From the NCBI RefSeq assembly GCF_032362555.1, contig NC_083508.1, forward strand, positions 12,491,001-12,555,000: a stretch of DNA of 64,000 nt. The letters run 5' to 3'. The DNA comes from Amyelois transitella. Its lineage: Eukaryota > Arthropoda > Insecta > Lepidoptera > Pyralidae. Every line of letters starts with the position of its first letter. Position 1 is the stretch's first letter. Position numbers and translations under genes: made by a program. The notes below the pieces were generated by a model. The model was not told the origin of the DNA. It was given only the letters and a program-made list of their open reading frames with translations, and made no database searches. Of the stretch, positions 51,988-64,000 are shown in pieces.

Positions 51988-53038
51988 TCGGGCCTGTGCG
52001 GCGCCGCCGTGCCCGCCGCCGCCGCCGCCGTGCGCCACGCGCTGTGCCGCATCGCCGCGCGCTGACCGGACGCCGCACGCCGCACCCGCCCGCACCACTC
52101 ACACAGCCCTGGACATTGCGTCTGTCGAACCCTCATCACTGCATGAGAAACTTAAGGAACCAGGGCTATAAATGGTAGATACGCCAATTCGTTAGAAAGA
52201 ACGTGGAAGCAGGGAAGTAGTGAACGTGAACTCAGAACACAAGGGCCGTGTTGTGTTCATGCATTGATATATAGAGCGGCCATAATATCAGCAATTCCTC
52301 TAGCACCCCGCGACCTAACATCGATGCATGACGTCAACACGAGGTCGGACAAAAGGCAGCCATCGTGGAGCTCAGTCGGAAGGCACCCAGTGAACGATTA
52401 GAGACTTATTATGAAATTGTAGCGGTCCCGCCTCGCGCCGCCGACCGCAAGTCAATTCGCGTTGCGAGGCGCGCCGCCGCCGACCCTAGTTTAATAGCGG
52501 AATTATTGTAAGTAAAACTGACTTCCTATCGATTTCTAAGGTGATTTATTAAGTGTACGACCCGGCAGGCGCCGAGCTCTCGCCGGCGTCCGCGACTTCG
52601 TTCGCCGGACTACAGCAGCACAAATGTTTATCATCGAGATCGTCAATGTTCTTAGGTATTAATAAATTATACACGTTTTAGACGATTACGATACAATTCC
52701 GTACGGGGTGGACAGTGCCGGCGCTCGCAGAGACGGCTCTCGTCACCGTGTCTCCACCAGCTCACTACTCGGCCTAATTTGGGAATGTCTTGGACAACTC
52801 TGCGGCGTCGGCCCTGCGGACGATGCTATAGAGGTCTAAATTAAAATAACACCATAATCGTGAGTAAGACTCCATAAAACAATAATATACAAACGTAGGC
52901 CGTCTGTTATACACATGGTATTCGGCATGAGTGCATACCTAAGTATTTGGCGGCAAATAATTTTGCTCATATATTCAGTTATATATTGTAATGAGTATTC
53001 GCGAGGAGTGATATGAGGGAGGGATTGACAGTAATAAA
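51988..53038 (+). other. 3' UTR of the DREP gene
   Basis: No repeat family interrupts this stretch after the stop. Its first 100 bp are very GC-rich (CCGCCGCCGCCGCCGTGCGC). The first AATAAA in a plausible setting is at 53033-53038 (CAGTAATAAAGTG); another follows near 53147, so the transcript may extend further. Confidence 0.45.
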
Positions 53039-55249
53039 GTGAGGCTGTACCGATGTAAGCGATTTTAGGAACGAGCCGGACGTCAGACGATCACACAGAG
53101 AGAGCACATAACATTTATATAATAGATATATTAAATTATATTAAATAATAAATTGAATGTTATAAATGAGGTTGTAACTAAAATACGAATATACCGTCGC
53201 CGCATTGTCACGCACAATGTGGTACTGGTAGCTGTAACTTGATTCTTGTATTTATTAGCTATATGGTACGTAGTATTATTGTATAATGTTTTTAATTTTT
53301 GTATAGTACCGATACGTGAGAGTCTCACGCACTATTGTATGATATAATGAAATCTAATAAGTTTTACATCCCCGCGGGGGTTTCATAAATTGTAAAGTTA
53401 TTTAAGATGTAATATTAACTATTATTATTATTGAATACGTGGATATAGAACCTACACGCGGTTAGGCCGTTGTTGGCGCGTTTTGGCCGTTGGTCCTTCG
53501 AGCGGCCGGATATCTTTCGGTGTTCTTGTTCATCAGTGTTTGCTTGCTTATCGCTATTTCTTTCCCGTTCATTCGTGATGGTTCATGGTAACTAGTCTCA
53601 ACTATACTACCTCATAGTTTATTCTTGTTCAAAAACAGTTTGGCTCGACTGGTGTAGTCGTAATTTTCATGTGAGCATTGTAGGCAATGTAATTTTGTAA
53701 ATGTTAAGACTTGTCAGCACAATCTAGCGAATTAGAACAGGCAGCTTTGACAAACGAAGGATTATAGTATATTATAGAGAAATAACGTGCTCAAATGAAA
53801 ATTACTTGTGGAAAGAACAAATAGCAATGTCACTCCCAGCCTTGTGCTAACGTTTCAAATACTTTAAGTATTTCGTATATTTTACGAGTCTATTTTCACA
53901 CTGTATTTGAATGTTTTTCCTACATTTGTATTTATAGGTCATTTGGTTCTAAGGTTTGATATTGTGACTTGTCGTAAAGTTAATTGGGTTTTTGAAATTA
54001 TTCTCGCTATTAAGGTTAGCTGTAACTTTCGTTAACTTGAATCAATGTGGCCGATGTTGCTCGATCTAAAAAAGGAGAGAAGTTGTGACAATCGCGTGAG
54101 TAAGTAAAGAATTTTCCAAATTTATAGCACCTCGTCGTATTCCTTAACGTATCAGCGACTTTGACATTTCGGGTACTTTTTAAGTCTGTTTCTGAAATTA
54201 TTATTGCGCCGAAAAAAAATATAAAGTGATCCACTTTGATTGGAGAAGTTGAAATTACATATTTAATTCAACACTAGATAATGTTGGAAAAAAATAATTG
54301 TCTACCAAAAAGATATTGAAGTTTGAAATTAAGGTTGCGCATATATTACACGAGTTTTACCCAACAAAAAACCGTCTGACTCGATTAAATATATTGCTGA
54401 AAATCAGTGTCAAAAACATTGCTACAATTGAATCTGTTATTGATATGAAGCCGTTACCAGCTCAGGTCAGTTAAACGTTTAAGTCAACTTAAATAGTAGT
54501 ATTTCAAAATAAGGTGGACTTGTTAAAACCAAAAATCTGGCCAAGGAAAAGTAAAGGAAAAATGGAGCCATAAATGCGATAAATCTGTGGAATAAGCTTT
54601 TAAAGAATATCAAAGCTTGAACAACACCTAACTTTTCCATCAAAGTGGGTTAAGCCAACGTAAAAACATTTTTTATATCGGTCAAATATAAAGAGAATAG
54701 TGTATGCATGAGATTGGAACCCGAGCGTGGCATTTCCTTCCACTTCATCGGTTGGCTAAGTAAACCTTTTTTTAACCTATCACTTTTTTCTTTGAAAGAG
54801 AAAGCTCTTATTAAACCGATCATATAAATTTATCATAGTGATTTTGGCAGATTTTCATTCATATATAAATAATTAATGGCGCTGTTTGCGTGACGTCATA
54901 TTTTGAGCAGATTTTCCATTTCAGCCACCATGGAAACTCAGTTTCGCAACTAGTTGTGAAAAAGACTTTTTTTTATTATTTTTTTGGCAACTAATTGTGA
55001 TTCGTATCTGCGTTTTTCTACCACACAACTTCTAATTAATTCTAGAAGTAAGAAGGAAACATGAAAAATAGAACATCTTAATTAATCTATAATCTTACTA
55101 TCTATCTTACCTAGTAAACGGTGATAAAAAACATAAAGACCTGCAAATAAGACGTCACACGGTGAAAACTAAACAATTTTTTTATGATTGAAAATCTCCA
55201 TTAATTACTAAAGATCGTGTTCTAATGCATACGATTTTAATACTTATAA

Positions 55250-55367
55250 TGCAAACGGGAATTAACGCGAAAATACCATTTTTTCTGACGTTTTGACCGT
55301 GTTCACAGGATGACAGGTCGGTCGAAACGTCAATACAAACGACATGTTCGCGTTAATAACCGTTTGT
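55250..55367. mobile_element. Nested inverted-repeat element
   Basis: Outer ends GCAAACGGGAATTAACGCGA and CGCGTTAATAACCGTTTG pair, and inside them GACGTTTTGACCG pairs with CGGTCGAAACGTC. About 118 bp; no coding content. Confidence 0.65.
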
Positions 55368-58300
55368 ATACATTAACAATGACGCAACGCGAAAGTTATA
55401 AAGTATAAACATACAATGCTTTCCAAGAAAAAAAGGAAAATGCGTAGGTTAAAAAAAAACTTTACTTGGCCAATTTAATGTTGTTCGATTCGTTTGTACA
55501 GAATGGTGAGTCTATGGTGTTATGGTCCGTTACGCACATTATATTATATCTAGTTAAAAATGTTCCGTTTTAATATTTTTATGTGTATAGGAGTAATGTG
55601 AGGTATATTGTATTATCTGACTGTGGCCGTGCGGTTTGGGCGTCCGGGGTTACCTACATTGATGAAATAAAAAATATTATAAAATATCCATTTTGATTTT
55701 ATGAACAAATTAACAAAATCGTTGAGCTTTTAGATAAAAGTAATTAAGACTTTACACAAAATTTTTAAAAATTCATTATTCCTTTTTCTTTGATGGATTT
55801 GATGCAATTAAATTAATAACAATTGTCATTATTTGTAAAAACAGTTACGTATAATGGTGTGCACAGAAATATTTTTTGTGCGTATGCGCATCAACTGGTT
55901 TGAATGTTTTAGCGAAGGGGATCCCCCGGACGCATGTACGTGGGCGGACATTGCTGCCATTACGGGTGCTATGGTTGAATTTTTAGCTCAAAATAGACAA
56001 TATGAATTAATATTTTGATATCGAATGAATCTGATACATTCACAAATCGATTTCTTAAAAAAAAGAAAAATTATTACATACATTTATCTAAAAATAAATA
56101 CATATTTCACAACTTATATCCTATTTCACTATCAACCTCAAGTATATAATAGCAAAACCGTAAAGCGACTTTTAACCAGTTACACATTACTCTATAACTG
56201 TTTATATATTACTGTGGACTTAGTACTGTTGGTCACAGTCAAACTAAATGGTGGAAAATATAGTCTCGAAATTCAAAAATAGTAGCCCCGTGATTGGCGG
56301 CATTGCCACCCGCCGCTAGAATACGTTGCCTCGTGTGCGCACGAGTTCACGACTGAACTAATATTAAGAAGCCGAACCGCCGCGCGCCGCCCACTTTAGG
56401 GTGCCCATATACAACGCAACATCAAATGTATGTTACGAGCGTAAACAAGTAAATAACATAAGTCGATTAACCTTAAATATTGCAGAAATTTGAATGTAAA
56501 AACCTGACTTACCGAATCTAGGAATATGGTCCCAAAACGCCTCCTAAGGTGGTGGTCATGTAATCGGGATTTACGCCAGGAAGTGGAAAATTAAAGAAAC
56601 AAAAATCTGATAAGCAGAAAATTCTAAAGAAAATACAACAAATATACTTAGAACGATCGTTATGGTACATAAATCTCAAAAAAAGTAACTTGTCACTATA
56701 CAAATAGGATCTCTGATATACTTCAGAAATGGTCTATTAAAATTTCGTACGTATTTACAAAACAGACCATCTTCTGGTAGACTGTTTACAGCTCAACAAC
56801 AAATAATCGCTCAATTCAAGACATCACATTGATGTTGCTTTGCCTGCGCGGAGCCCTGACACAGCCGCACTTGCCGGCGCCGTACCACGGGTACTATCGA
56901 ATATACAAACATAACGTTAGATATAACGACGTTTTTTTAATAGTATCCTGTGTTTTGGAATATCGTTTTTATAACCGTTCCGTTATAATCGTCACGCGAA
57001 CAACACAGATACGTAAAATTGATGTTAGATAAAATGTAACCACTACACTAAGAATATAAGAATCAGTTTTAATTTGAAATAATGTGCCAAATTACTGTAT
57101 TAATGTGGGCAGATCTGTCCTGGAGAAATATTAGTATTATTATTGATAATTCGTTTTCTATGTATTTGTAAACCGTTTTGTGTATTTCATAAAATATTTG
57201 AATAGCTAAGAAAAAATAAGTGGAACCTACTAAAATGGTAAAAATAATAATATAGCGTGTCTCAAATGAAAATAAATAAAAAACCTTTTTGAATTTACAA
57301 CCCAATATTATATGGAATACATAATGAAATATACTTACTTTAAATCAATCTTGTTAATATATAATTTAATATTACATCAATATGTTCAATCATCAGTCAT
57401 TCCCTCATTTTGAAGTCTCTGTTTTGGACAACTAGCTCGGCCTTGGATATTAATTATTTATTTAAAAATTTAAATTTAAAAAAATTTGGTCTCAGTAAAA
57501 TTCCAGGGAATGAAAATAAAAAATAAATCGTTGTCGGCCAAACGTTAAGGGCTAAAAAATCTTAAATCAAAACAAGATTCCCGGAGAATAAACTGTACTT
57601 TAGATTTCATAAGATCCTCCCTCAGCAGGATAGTCAGAAAATCTATCTTGCCACAAAATATGAAAAACAAATGATAACATATAATAATTTAAAAGGACAT
57701 TAATTTTATAAGATTTTTTCAATCAAAACTGTTTTGGTATTGAAAATGGCGGGGCCGAGCAATTTAACTCACGATCGTTTATTTCTATAACTCGACTTTG
57801 GATTCAAATAATTATTATATTTCAAAATATTTATATCAAAAAAAGGCAAATATATTAATCGCATAAAATTAATCATTATAATAAAAATCGAATTTAGAAA
57901 AACAAATTGAAATAAAAATAAACTCGTCTTGTTATAAAAATAAATGAAAATAAAATGTAATTAGCGAATTTTATGTAGATAGTGATCATGATGCACAAGA
58001 TTCACTGTCGAGTAAACTTCAGAGACTTCACAACAGGCCGGTTGTCCACCTATAGCTATCTCGATAGATACGAAACCACGCTATAGTTTATCGACCATTG
58101 TTGATTACTTCAATCGATCAAAAAATATTTATTCATTTTTATAATATTATGATAGATAATTAACACAAATTATTATTTATTATTATAAATTATTATCCTA
58201 ATGAACTTTATAACAATAAGGTAACATTAAAATTGAGTACCTACAGTTTTACCATGAATTTACAAAATACATTTAAATCTGGAATTATTGCAATGTAACT

Positions 58301-59209
58301 TGCTTTATTGTAATGTTACTTGCAGTACTTACTTACAATTGTTTTGTTTTCCTTAACGTTAATATTCTAATCCTATTTAAATTTTTGAATCCTTTTGCTT
58401 TTTTATCTAACATGAAATTCTACTTATACCATAACACATCACCACAAACTATAGAAAATCACCGTACAAGGAAAAAAAGCTAAGCTTACTATTATTAATC
58501 ACAATTAAGGTAACGCTGAAAATACATCTTAAGCTATGACTGCTTTGTGACAGAATGAATAAAACAAATTTAAATAGCGATCGATGGACAACCGGCTTTA
58601 GACTTAAGTTCACTTAGAGCCCTATGTCAAGGAAACCGATTACGACGATTACGGTAATCGGAGAGTTATTTTTGTATTCGGACACCACTGTGCGACCGAG
58701 GCAGTCCCGGATTCAGTTCATCACTAAGCGACGTACCCAATACAACTTCACTGCCACTAATTTAAAAATAAAAATATTGGAAATGATTTTTGCGTGTTTC
58801 ATTCTTTGCTTGAGCAACGAAAAATTGTGTCCATCAGAATGAACGGTCACTAAGCGTATATCACATTGAACGTATGTCTAAACATTGCTTCCTTATTGCT
58901 TCTCTTTGCTTCTCATTAAGAAACAATTGCTTCCATCGTAAATAAGAAGAAATAAAATAATTTTGGGTGACGGTTCATTCTGACATCTGAATGGCCGGTA
59001 ACCAGCCGTAGTGTCTTTGCTACGTGGAATTAATAAAATCTTCATAGGCCGAAAAAATCCGTTAATTCCCATTCCCGCGGGAAATCCCCTTTTAGTGCAT
59101 CCGTAGACCACATCAGAAACCTACATACCAATTTTAAATTTCCAGACTTGACGGTATGAGCATTATATGTCACTCATTCAGTAACGGAAGAGTGTTATAT
59201 ATACTTAAC

Positions 59210-59395
59210 ATACATATAGTCACGTCCATATCCTTTGCGGGGTAGATAGAGCCAACTGTCTCAAAAAGTCTGAAAGGCCACGTTCACCTGTTTGGCTTTG
59301 TGATGGATGGAAATCGAAATAGTGACAGGTTGCTAGCCCATCACCTTCAAGAGGAATAGCAATTTAATAAGCATATCCCTTATTAGCCTTTTACT
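59210..59395 (-). repeat. SINE S, minus copy
   Basis: CATATAGTCACGTCCATATC to CATATCCCTTATTAGCCTTT. Confidence 0.7.
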
Positions 59396-59554
59396 TCATT
59401 TCATATATATTGATTTTTATCTGATACACACACATTTCGTCTTCCCCTGGGACATTCTAGACAAAGGTCAGGTCAAGAGTACTCTTAACTGACGAAACTG
59501 CATGAAAAAATTTATGAATGTGCATGTAGCAATGCAAGTATATATGCAAGAATT

Positions 59555-59735
59555 GGGATGGACCCTGAATGGGGTAAGTCAGGTTTTTACATGACGCGAC
59601 TCCCATCTGACCTCCGCAACCCTTGCAGGTAAACCTAACCCCGTATTGGATCGATCATAGTTACACAATTTCCTGAATGTGAGGAAACTCACGATGTTTT
59701 CCCTCACTGTAAGAGCATTGGTTAGTATTCAAACT
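59555..59735 (-). repeat. Family C copy
   Basis: GGGTAAGTCAGGTTTTTACA, GACTCCCATCTGACCTCCGC, ACTCACGATGTTTTCCCTCA, GAGCATTGGTTAGTATTC. Confidence 0.65.
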
Positions 59736-60204
59736 AATGTACTTAACTTTTAATACGTCTATCAAAACGTATTTACTTATAACAAAATGCGTATTTAGTA
59801 AATTGACAGTTTTTCGTCATGTATTATATATTTGTACAATAAAATACAAATAAATAAATAAATATAAATAAACAATTAAATCAACCTTGAAAACACATCT
59901 CTCCATTTTTGTGCAGTTAAGTTAAACGTCGTAAACATTACGCCGTCGGTGACTTAACTGACGTTTAAACCAACATTACCATTAAATTCTCTCTAATTTC
60001 TCGAGCGACCCTTCAAAAAAGACTGAACACGTAGTTTGAAGATGTCTCAAGTGGTGCTTTGGAATCTTTTTTTTCATGTCAGGCAAAAGATAGTGGTGTA
60101 CTTACGCGTATATAATAGTAAGTAAGGTTGCGTGTACAGTCGCCTGCAGGGAAACATTACACCCTGTTTATACAAATCAAAACTGAATACTTACATACAT
60201 AGGT

Positions 60205-60266
60205 ACATATAGTCACGTCTATACACCTTGCGGGGCAGACAGAGCCAACAGTGTCGAAAAGACTCC
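60205..60266 (-). repeat. SINE S tail interrupted by the LINE
   Basis: CATATAGTCACGTCTATACA to AACAGTGTCGAAAAGACT, where it stops abruptly and LINE-type sequence begins. Confidence 0.65.
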
Positions 60267-60659
60267 TCTCCCCTCTCGGATGTTTAGTGAATCAGACGTG
60301 TTTATAGTATCATCCGTTTTAATTTTATTTTAAATAATCTTAAAATAAAGTGCACAAGTTAAAGTGCTGCGAGTACCAGGCGCCCATAAGCTTAAAGGAT
60401 ACAAGTTAACGGATGGCCGGCCGGCGGCGAATGCGGTGTGTAAAACAAGGAAGGCCTTATCGAAGTGAGTGAGATAAATATACTACTGTCACGCGCTCTC
60501 TCAGACTGCGTGACTGCAACGCATAAGCGCTCAAAGGAAACGTCATCGCTTGCATAACTCGTACGCAAACAATACTTGTTTACGTTTTTAAACTATTATA
60601 CTCATTCTCGCAAGACTTATTATTGCTATAGTTTAAAAAATAAATAAAATAAAATAAAA

Positions 60660-61562
60660 ATGATTCGCAGTCCTAATAAATTGGAATCCCATTACGGATC
60701 TGCCCCAAACCTTAACGTAGAAAGAGATAATGTATCTTCCGATTGTAACATAACACAGCGATTAAAAAGGAAGAGGTGTGAATGCGGAGGACAGGATTCA
60801 GAGGAGTCAAAAATTGATAAATTTATTAATACAATCACTATGTGGAGGCAGGAAACCGACTCCAAATTATCTGATATAAAGACCTCGGTGGAAGATCTAT
60901 TGAGGCAGAATACGGAAATACTGTCATCGCAAAGTGAAACAGAAAAATCTATTGAATTTTTGTCATTAAGGTATGATGATCTTTTGCAGCAGATCGGATC
61001 GCAACAAATGCGGACCCAAGCATTACTCGAACGTGTAGCTAAAGTGGAAGCGGCTACTGAAGATATTGATCGTCGTTCCCGATCAAGTACTCTCGAATTT
61101 CGTAATATCAGGCTCCCAAATAAAACTCCTTGTGTGGAAGACTTGCTAACCGCTGTTACATGCATCTTTAAAGCGATCTCCGTAGACGTAAATAAATCAG
61201 ACATCTACGACATTTACAAGCTACCATCAAGATCGGATGGCGTCACAATTGTCTGCAGACTAAATTCAGTTCTCCTGAAAGTTAAAATACTACAAGCATT
61301 TAAGGATTATAACAGGCGCAATATAAATAACAAGCTTTACTCAACAATAGTGGGCGGCTCGCAGCATCCAGTGTACATAGGCGAGCATCTGACACCACAG
61401 TCTCGTCGACTGTTCTACTTGGCTCGCGAGTACGCAAAAGCGGAAAATTACAAGTATTGCTGGACTTCAGGTGGCCGGGTGATGCTGAGGAAAGCAGACA
61501 ATACAAAACTGGTCATGGTTACCTCTGAGGGCCAGCTTTCTGGACCCCAGTCAAAAAACTAG
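60660..61562 (+). CDS. LINE ORF1 protein (RNA-binding, 300 aa)
   Basis: This is the nucleic-acid-chaperone partner of the LINE ribonucleoprotein. Residues about 50-135 are rich in heptads (MWRQETDSKLSDIKTSVEDL, LSLRYDDLLQQIGSQQMR, LLERVAKVEAATEDIDRRSR) and should form a coiled coil. Then SRSSTLEFRNIRLPNK opens an RRM-like fold as in Transposase_22-type ORF1 proteins, with VTIVCRLNSVLLKVKILQAF and a basic C-terminal part (LTPQSRRLFYLAREYAKA, YCWTSGGRVMLRKAD). A CECGG near residue 40 gives two cysteines but no complete zinc knuckle. The start ATG follows AAAATAAAA, and the frame ends TAG at 61562. Confidence 0.75.
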   Translation: MIRSPNKLESHYGSAPNLNVERDNVSSDCNITQRLKRKRCECGGQDSEESKIDKFINTITMWRQETDSKLSDIKTSVEDLLRQNTEILSSQSETEKSIEFLSLRYDDLLQQIGSQQMRTQALLERVAKVEAATEDIDRRSRSSTLEFRNIRLPNKTPCVEDLLTAVTCIFKAISVDVNKSDIYDIYKLPSRSDGVTIVCRLNSVLLKVKILQAFKDYNRRNINNKLYSTIVGGSQHPVYIGEHLTPQSRRLFYLAREYAKAENYKYCWTSGGRVMLRKADNTKLVMVTSEGQLSGPQSKN

Positions 61563-61934
61563 GGTTAGCTGGCGCGACTGTGCCGCTGTTCGGTTTACCT
61601 ATAATTAAGCTAAAAAAAAATCAACAGTTATTTAGAGAAATATTCTTAAGTAACAAATTTTTGTTCTCTAGTTATTATTTTGAAAAATTTCTTACATTAG
61701 GCATGTTTATGGACAGTACAATTGACTCAATATTTTACGTTTTTTTAAACAAAATTTACATTTTTATAAAATATTCTATACATAAACAAAATATGACTTA
61801 TTCACCATATATGATATTACACTGTGCGATTGAAATTCCAATATTTTATTTTATTGTGCGTAAAGTTAATAATACCAAAAACCAATCTTTATGCGTATGC
61901 GCTTACTCTGTTAAAATTGTATTTGTTTCTATAA

Positions 61935-64000
61935 TCTCTACTTACACAGTGCATACATTCCAGTTATATCTGTATATTAGACTTAAAATTCGATCCAAAT
62001 AGTAATCAATTACTAAACAGTATAGACAGTGTCTCGGTTGCATCCTCTTTCGTATGTGACCCCCAGGATGTTCAAGGTTATTTATCGAAACAAAATAAAA
62101 CTTTAAATATTTTGACTCAAAACATACGGAGTTTGTCAGCCAATTTTAATAATCTAGAAATTTTACTAAATGAATTTGATACTCCTGATATAATAATTCT
62201 TACCGAGTGCTTTTTAGAATCAAATCCGATTTTTCCGCCACTTCATGGATTTTCTTCTATTTCCTCAACAAATCCTATCAATAAAAACGACGGGGTACTG
62301 GTCTACTATAAAAATAACATATCAGGAATATCCATAGAAGAACCTAAGATATCTGAGGCTAGTGCTCTTTTGATTAAATTAAATCCTGAAACTGTAATTA
62401 TAGGTATTTATAGACCACCTGCCTATAGATATAAAACTAATTTCATAAATTCCTTAAACACATTACTTGAATCCCTGCAAAAATTTAAAAATATTCTGGT
62501 GATGGGTGATATTAACATAAATATTATTCCCGATGAACTTGATTTTGATGCGGAGGATTATCTGAATATGACCTCTCACCATGGTCTACTTCCGACACAT
62601 ACATTCCCTACTCGATTTCCTACTGCTACTTGTATTGATCATGCCATACTTAAAACTTCAAGCAGTGCTCAAGTTCTTGTAATTCAATCATCCTTAACGG
62701 ATCACAGCGCCGTATTGCTATCGCTCGACATAAAAAAATGTATTTCTCAGCCAAAAAAATTTAAAAGAGTAGATTATGATGCTATCTCTAAATCCCTTGC
62801 TATTGCTGACTTTTCAACCGTTCTTAGCTCTTCTGATCCTGAACAGGCAACAAACAACCTTATTGAAATTCTTCAAACAGCTATTTCTAATCATACAGTC
62901 GGAGTGACATCTACCCATCGTCGGAAAACTCTAAAGCCATGGATGACACCTGGTCTCCTCAAATGCATCCACAATCGAGATAGAATGCACAAAAAACTTA
63001 AAATTCATCCTAAAAATACAATTTTACGCACAACTTATTACAGATACCGTAATTTCTGTAATTTTCTTCTAAAGAAAATTAAAAAGAATTATGAAAAATC
63101 TTTATTGCAAGACGCAGGAGTTAATACAAAAAAGTTGTGGAATGCCATAAAAGACGTCACAAATTTAAACAAAGACTCACACAGACCTTCTGACCTTCTC
63201 CAATCTATGTCTACACCAAAAAAATCTGTAGATCATGTTAACACCTTTTTCTCGGGCGTCGGCAAGTCACTTGCTGAAGACATTTTGTCTAAAAGTTATC
63301 ACAGGCCAAACTCCCCTAGTGGTAACAATTTACCCCCCCTACAATCATTTGTTTTACTTGAAAGTACGATCGAGGAAGTGGAAAACACCATACTATCACT
63401 AAAAGAAAACTGTAGTGCTGGTTGGGACAACATTTCCTCTGCTCTGTTAATACGTAATAACAAAGTATTAGCCCCCTCAATAACCCACATATGCAATCTT
63501 AGTATCTCAGTGGGTGTTTTCCCCTCTGCGTTTAAAAGGGCGATTGTTTATCCCATCTTCAAAAGCGGAGACCGCAGCCGTGTCAGCGACTATCGACCTA
63601 TTTCTATTCTCCCTGCGCTGTCCAAGATCCTAGAGCGTTTAATCAACAAGCGTCTCATGCGATTTCTAGAGGACAAGAAGTTACTTTCATGTAATCAATT
63701 TGGCTTCAGAGCACAGAAGTCAGCGTCTGATGCTGTGAATGAACTAACTGACCATATTGTTGGGAGTTTGGATAATCGCAGGAAGTGCCTAGGAATTTTC
63801 CTAGATCTCGCGAAAGCATTTGACACGGTTTCGGCTCCAATACTTCTGGACAGATTGGAAACATTAGGCATCCGGGGTAATCAGCTTTTATTGTTTAAAA
63901 GTTACCTCAGTGATCGTAGCCAAAAAGTGGTCATCAATGGTCACTCTAGCTCATATTTGCCAATCAGTTATGGAGTTCCGCAGGGTAGCATACTCGGCCC
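61935..64000 (+). CDS. LINE ORF2: APE endonuclease and reverse transcriptase, partial
   Basis: The frame is open from a TAA at 61932-61934 to the window end. An AP-type endonuclease occupies about 62090-62730: LTQNIRSLSANFNNLEILL, PDIIILTECFLES, IIGIYRPPAYR, ILVMGDINI, TCIDHAIL and SLTDHSAVLLSL, carrying the Asn, Glu, Tyr, Asp and His positions of the family. A linker follows, then reverse transcriptase: KRAIVYPIFKSGDRSRVSDY, RPISILPALSKILERLINKR, NQFGFRAQKSA, the catalytic block FLDLAKAFDTV and YGVPQGSILGP at the edge. The second catalytic motif (usually YADD) lies beyond. The first in-frame ATG (62502) falls inside the endonuclease, so the start must be non-AUG, reinitiated or lost. It is of the CR1/Rex/Kiri group by its LTEC and RPPAYR motifs. 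Confidence 0.85.

Larger units (their letters stand above)
53040..60200. other. Gene-poor AT-rich region
   Basis: I see no recognisable host exon. It includes an inverted-repeat block (55250-55367), two family C scraps (56495-56590, 59555-59735) and a SINE S copy (59210-59395). A GC-rich patch at 56283-56400 has no reading frame I can assign. Confidence 0.5.
60267..64000 (+). mobile_element. CR1-group non-LTR retrotransposon, right end outside window
   Basis: It has a 5' UTR of about 390 bp (start inferred from the break in the SINE copy), ORF1 (60660-61562), a spacer of about 370 bp and ORF2 open to the window edge. Both ORFs lack stops or frameshifts where read, which makes this the youngest mobile element here. 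The 3' part and tail are not visible. Confidence 0.8.

Noticed and set aside
51778..52139. Minus-strand frames at the DREP stop codon
   Set aside because: Low-complexity translation of GGA and CCG runs, no family and no start or splice support.
58893..59111. Minus-strand frame with GFPAGMGINGFFRP
   Set aside because: No domain recognised, no supporting splice or start signals; DNA looks like decayed repeat sequence.
60267..64000. A host gene with endonuclease domain
   Set aside because: ORF1 coiled-coil/RRM plus AP endonuclease and reverse transcriptase motifs make it a LINE.

Overview
The window is animal nuclear DNA from a lepidopteran insect, most likely a moth. The genes are split by short GT-AG introns and code for insect orthologues. 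The intergenic and intronic DNA is AT-rich and packed with repeats of lepidopteran type: a SINE-like family ending in TATGTATG, 3' scraps of an RTE-like LINE, Helitron-like elements ending in CTAGT, small inverted-repeat elements and CR1-type LINE tails. I see no bacterial operon, plasmid, phage or CRISPR structure.

Layout. Positions 1-275 hold a frameshifted Tc1-type transposase scrap (-). Positions 575-5875 (+) carry the last five exons in view of Elp2, the WD40 subunit of Elongator; the N-terminal part lies left of the window. Positions 8902-14400 (-) carry a complete seven-exon Myd88 (381 aa, death domain plus TIR), the Toll pathway adaptor, tail to tail with Elp2. Positions 14401-19163 are intergenic repeats. 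Positions 19164-33029 (-) carry the nine coding exons of Glce (558 aa), the Golgi glucuronyl C5-epimerase of heparan sulfate synthesis. Positions 33040-35650 are the divergent 5' region between Glce and the next gene. Positions 35921-51987 (+) carry a four-exon DREP/CIDE-N gene (407 aa, Drep2-like) with a 10-kb first intron full of repeats and two G-rich islands. Its long 3' UTR and AT-rich intergenic DNA follow. From about 60267 to the right edge lies a CR1-group LINE with intact ORF1 and an ORF2 that is open to the window end.

The four host genes do not form a pathway: tRNA-modification/Elongator, innate immunity, glycosaminoglycan synthesis and a DFF-family protein. Exon phases sum correctly across all four models, which supports the splice sites chosen.

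Observations most worth a second look: (i) Glce exon 3 is followed by three tandem open copies of its 3' half, each with a GT donor, plus a fourth dead copy, at roughly 360-390 bp spacing, and a second Glce exon has a decayed duplicate; (ii) clusters of CGTAGC/GCTACG hexamers spaced about 10-11 bp apart recur at four places in the first intron of the DREP gene; (iii) the abundant SINE-like family shares its 3' tail with the RTE-like LINE, suggesting a LINE/SINE pair; (iv) inverted SINE copies flank single exons of Elp2 and Myd88 at very short distance; (v) ends of a CAGGGTG-type inverted-repeat transposon sit just upstream of 3' splice sites of two different genes.
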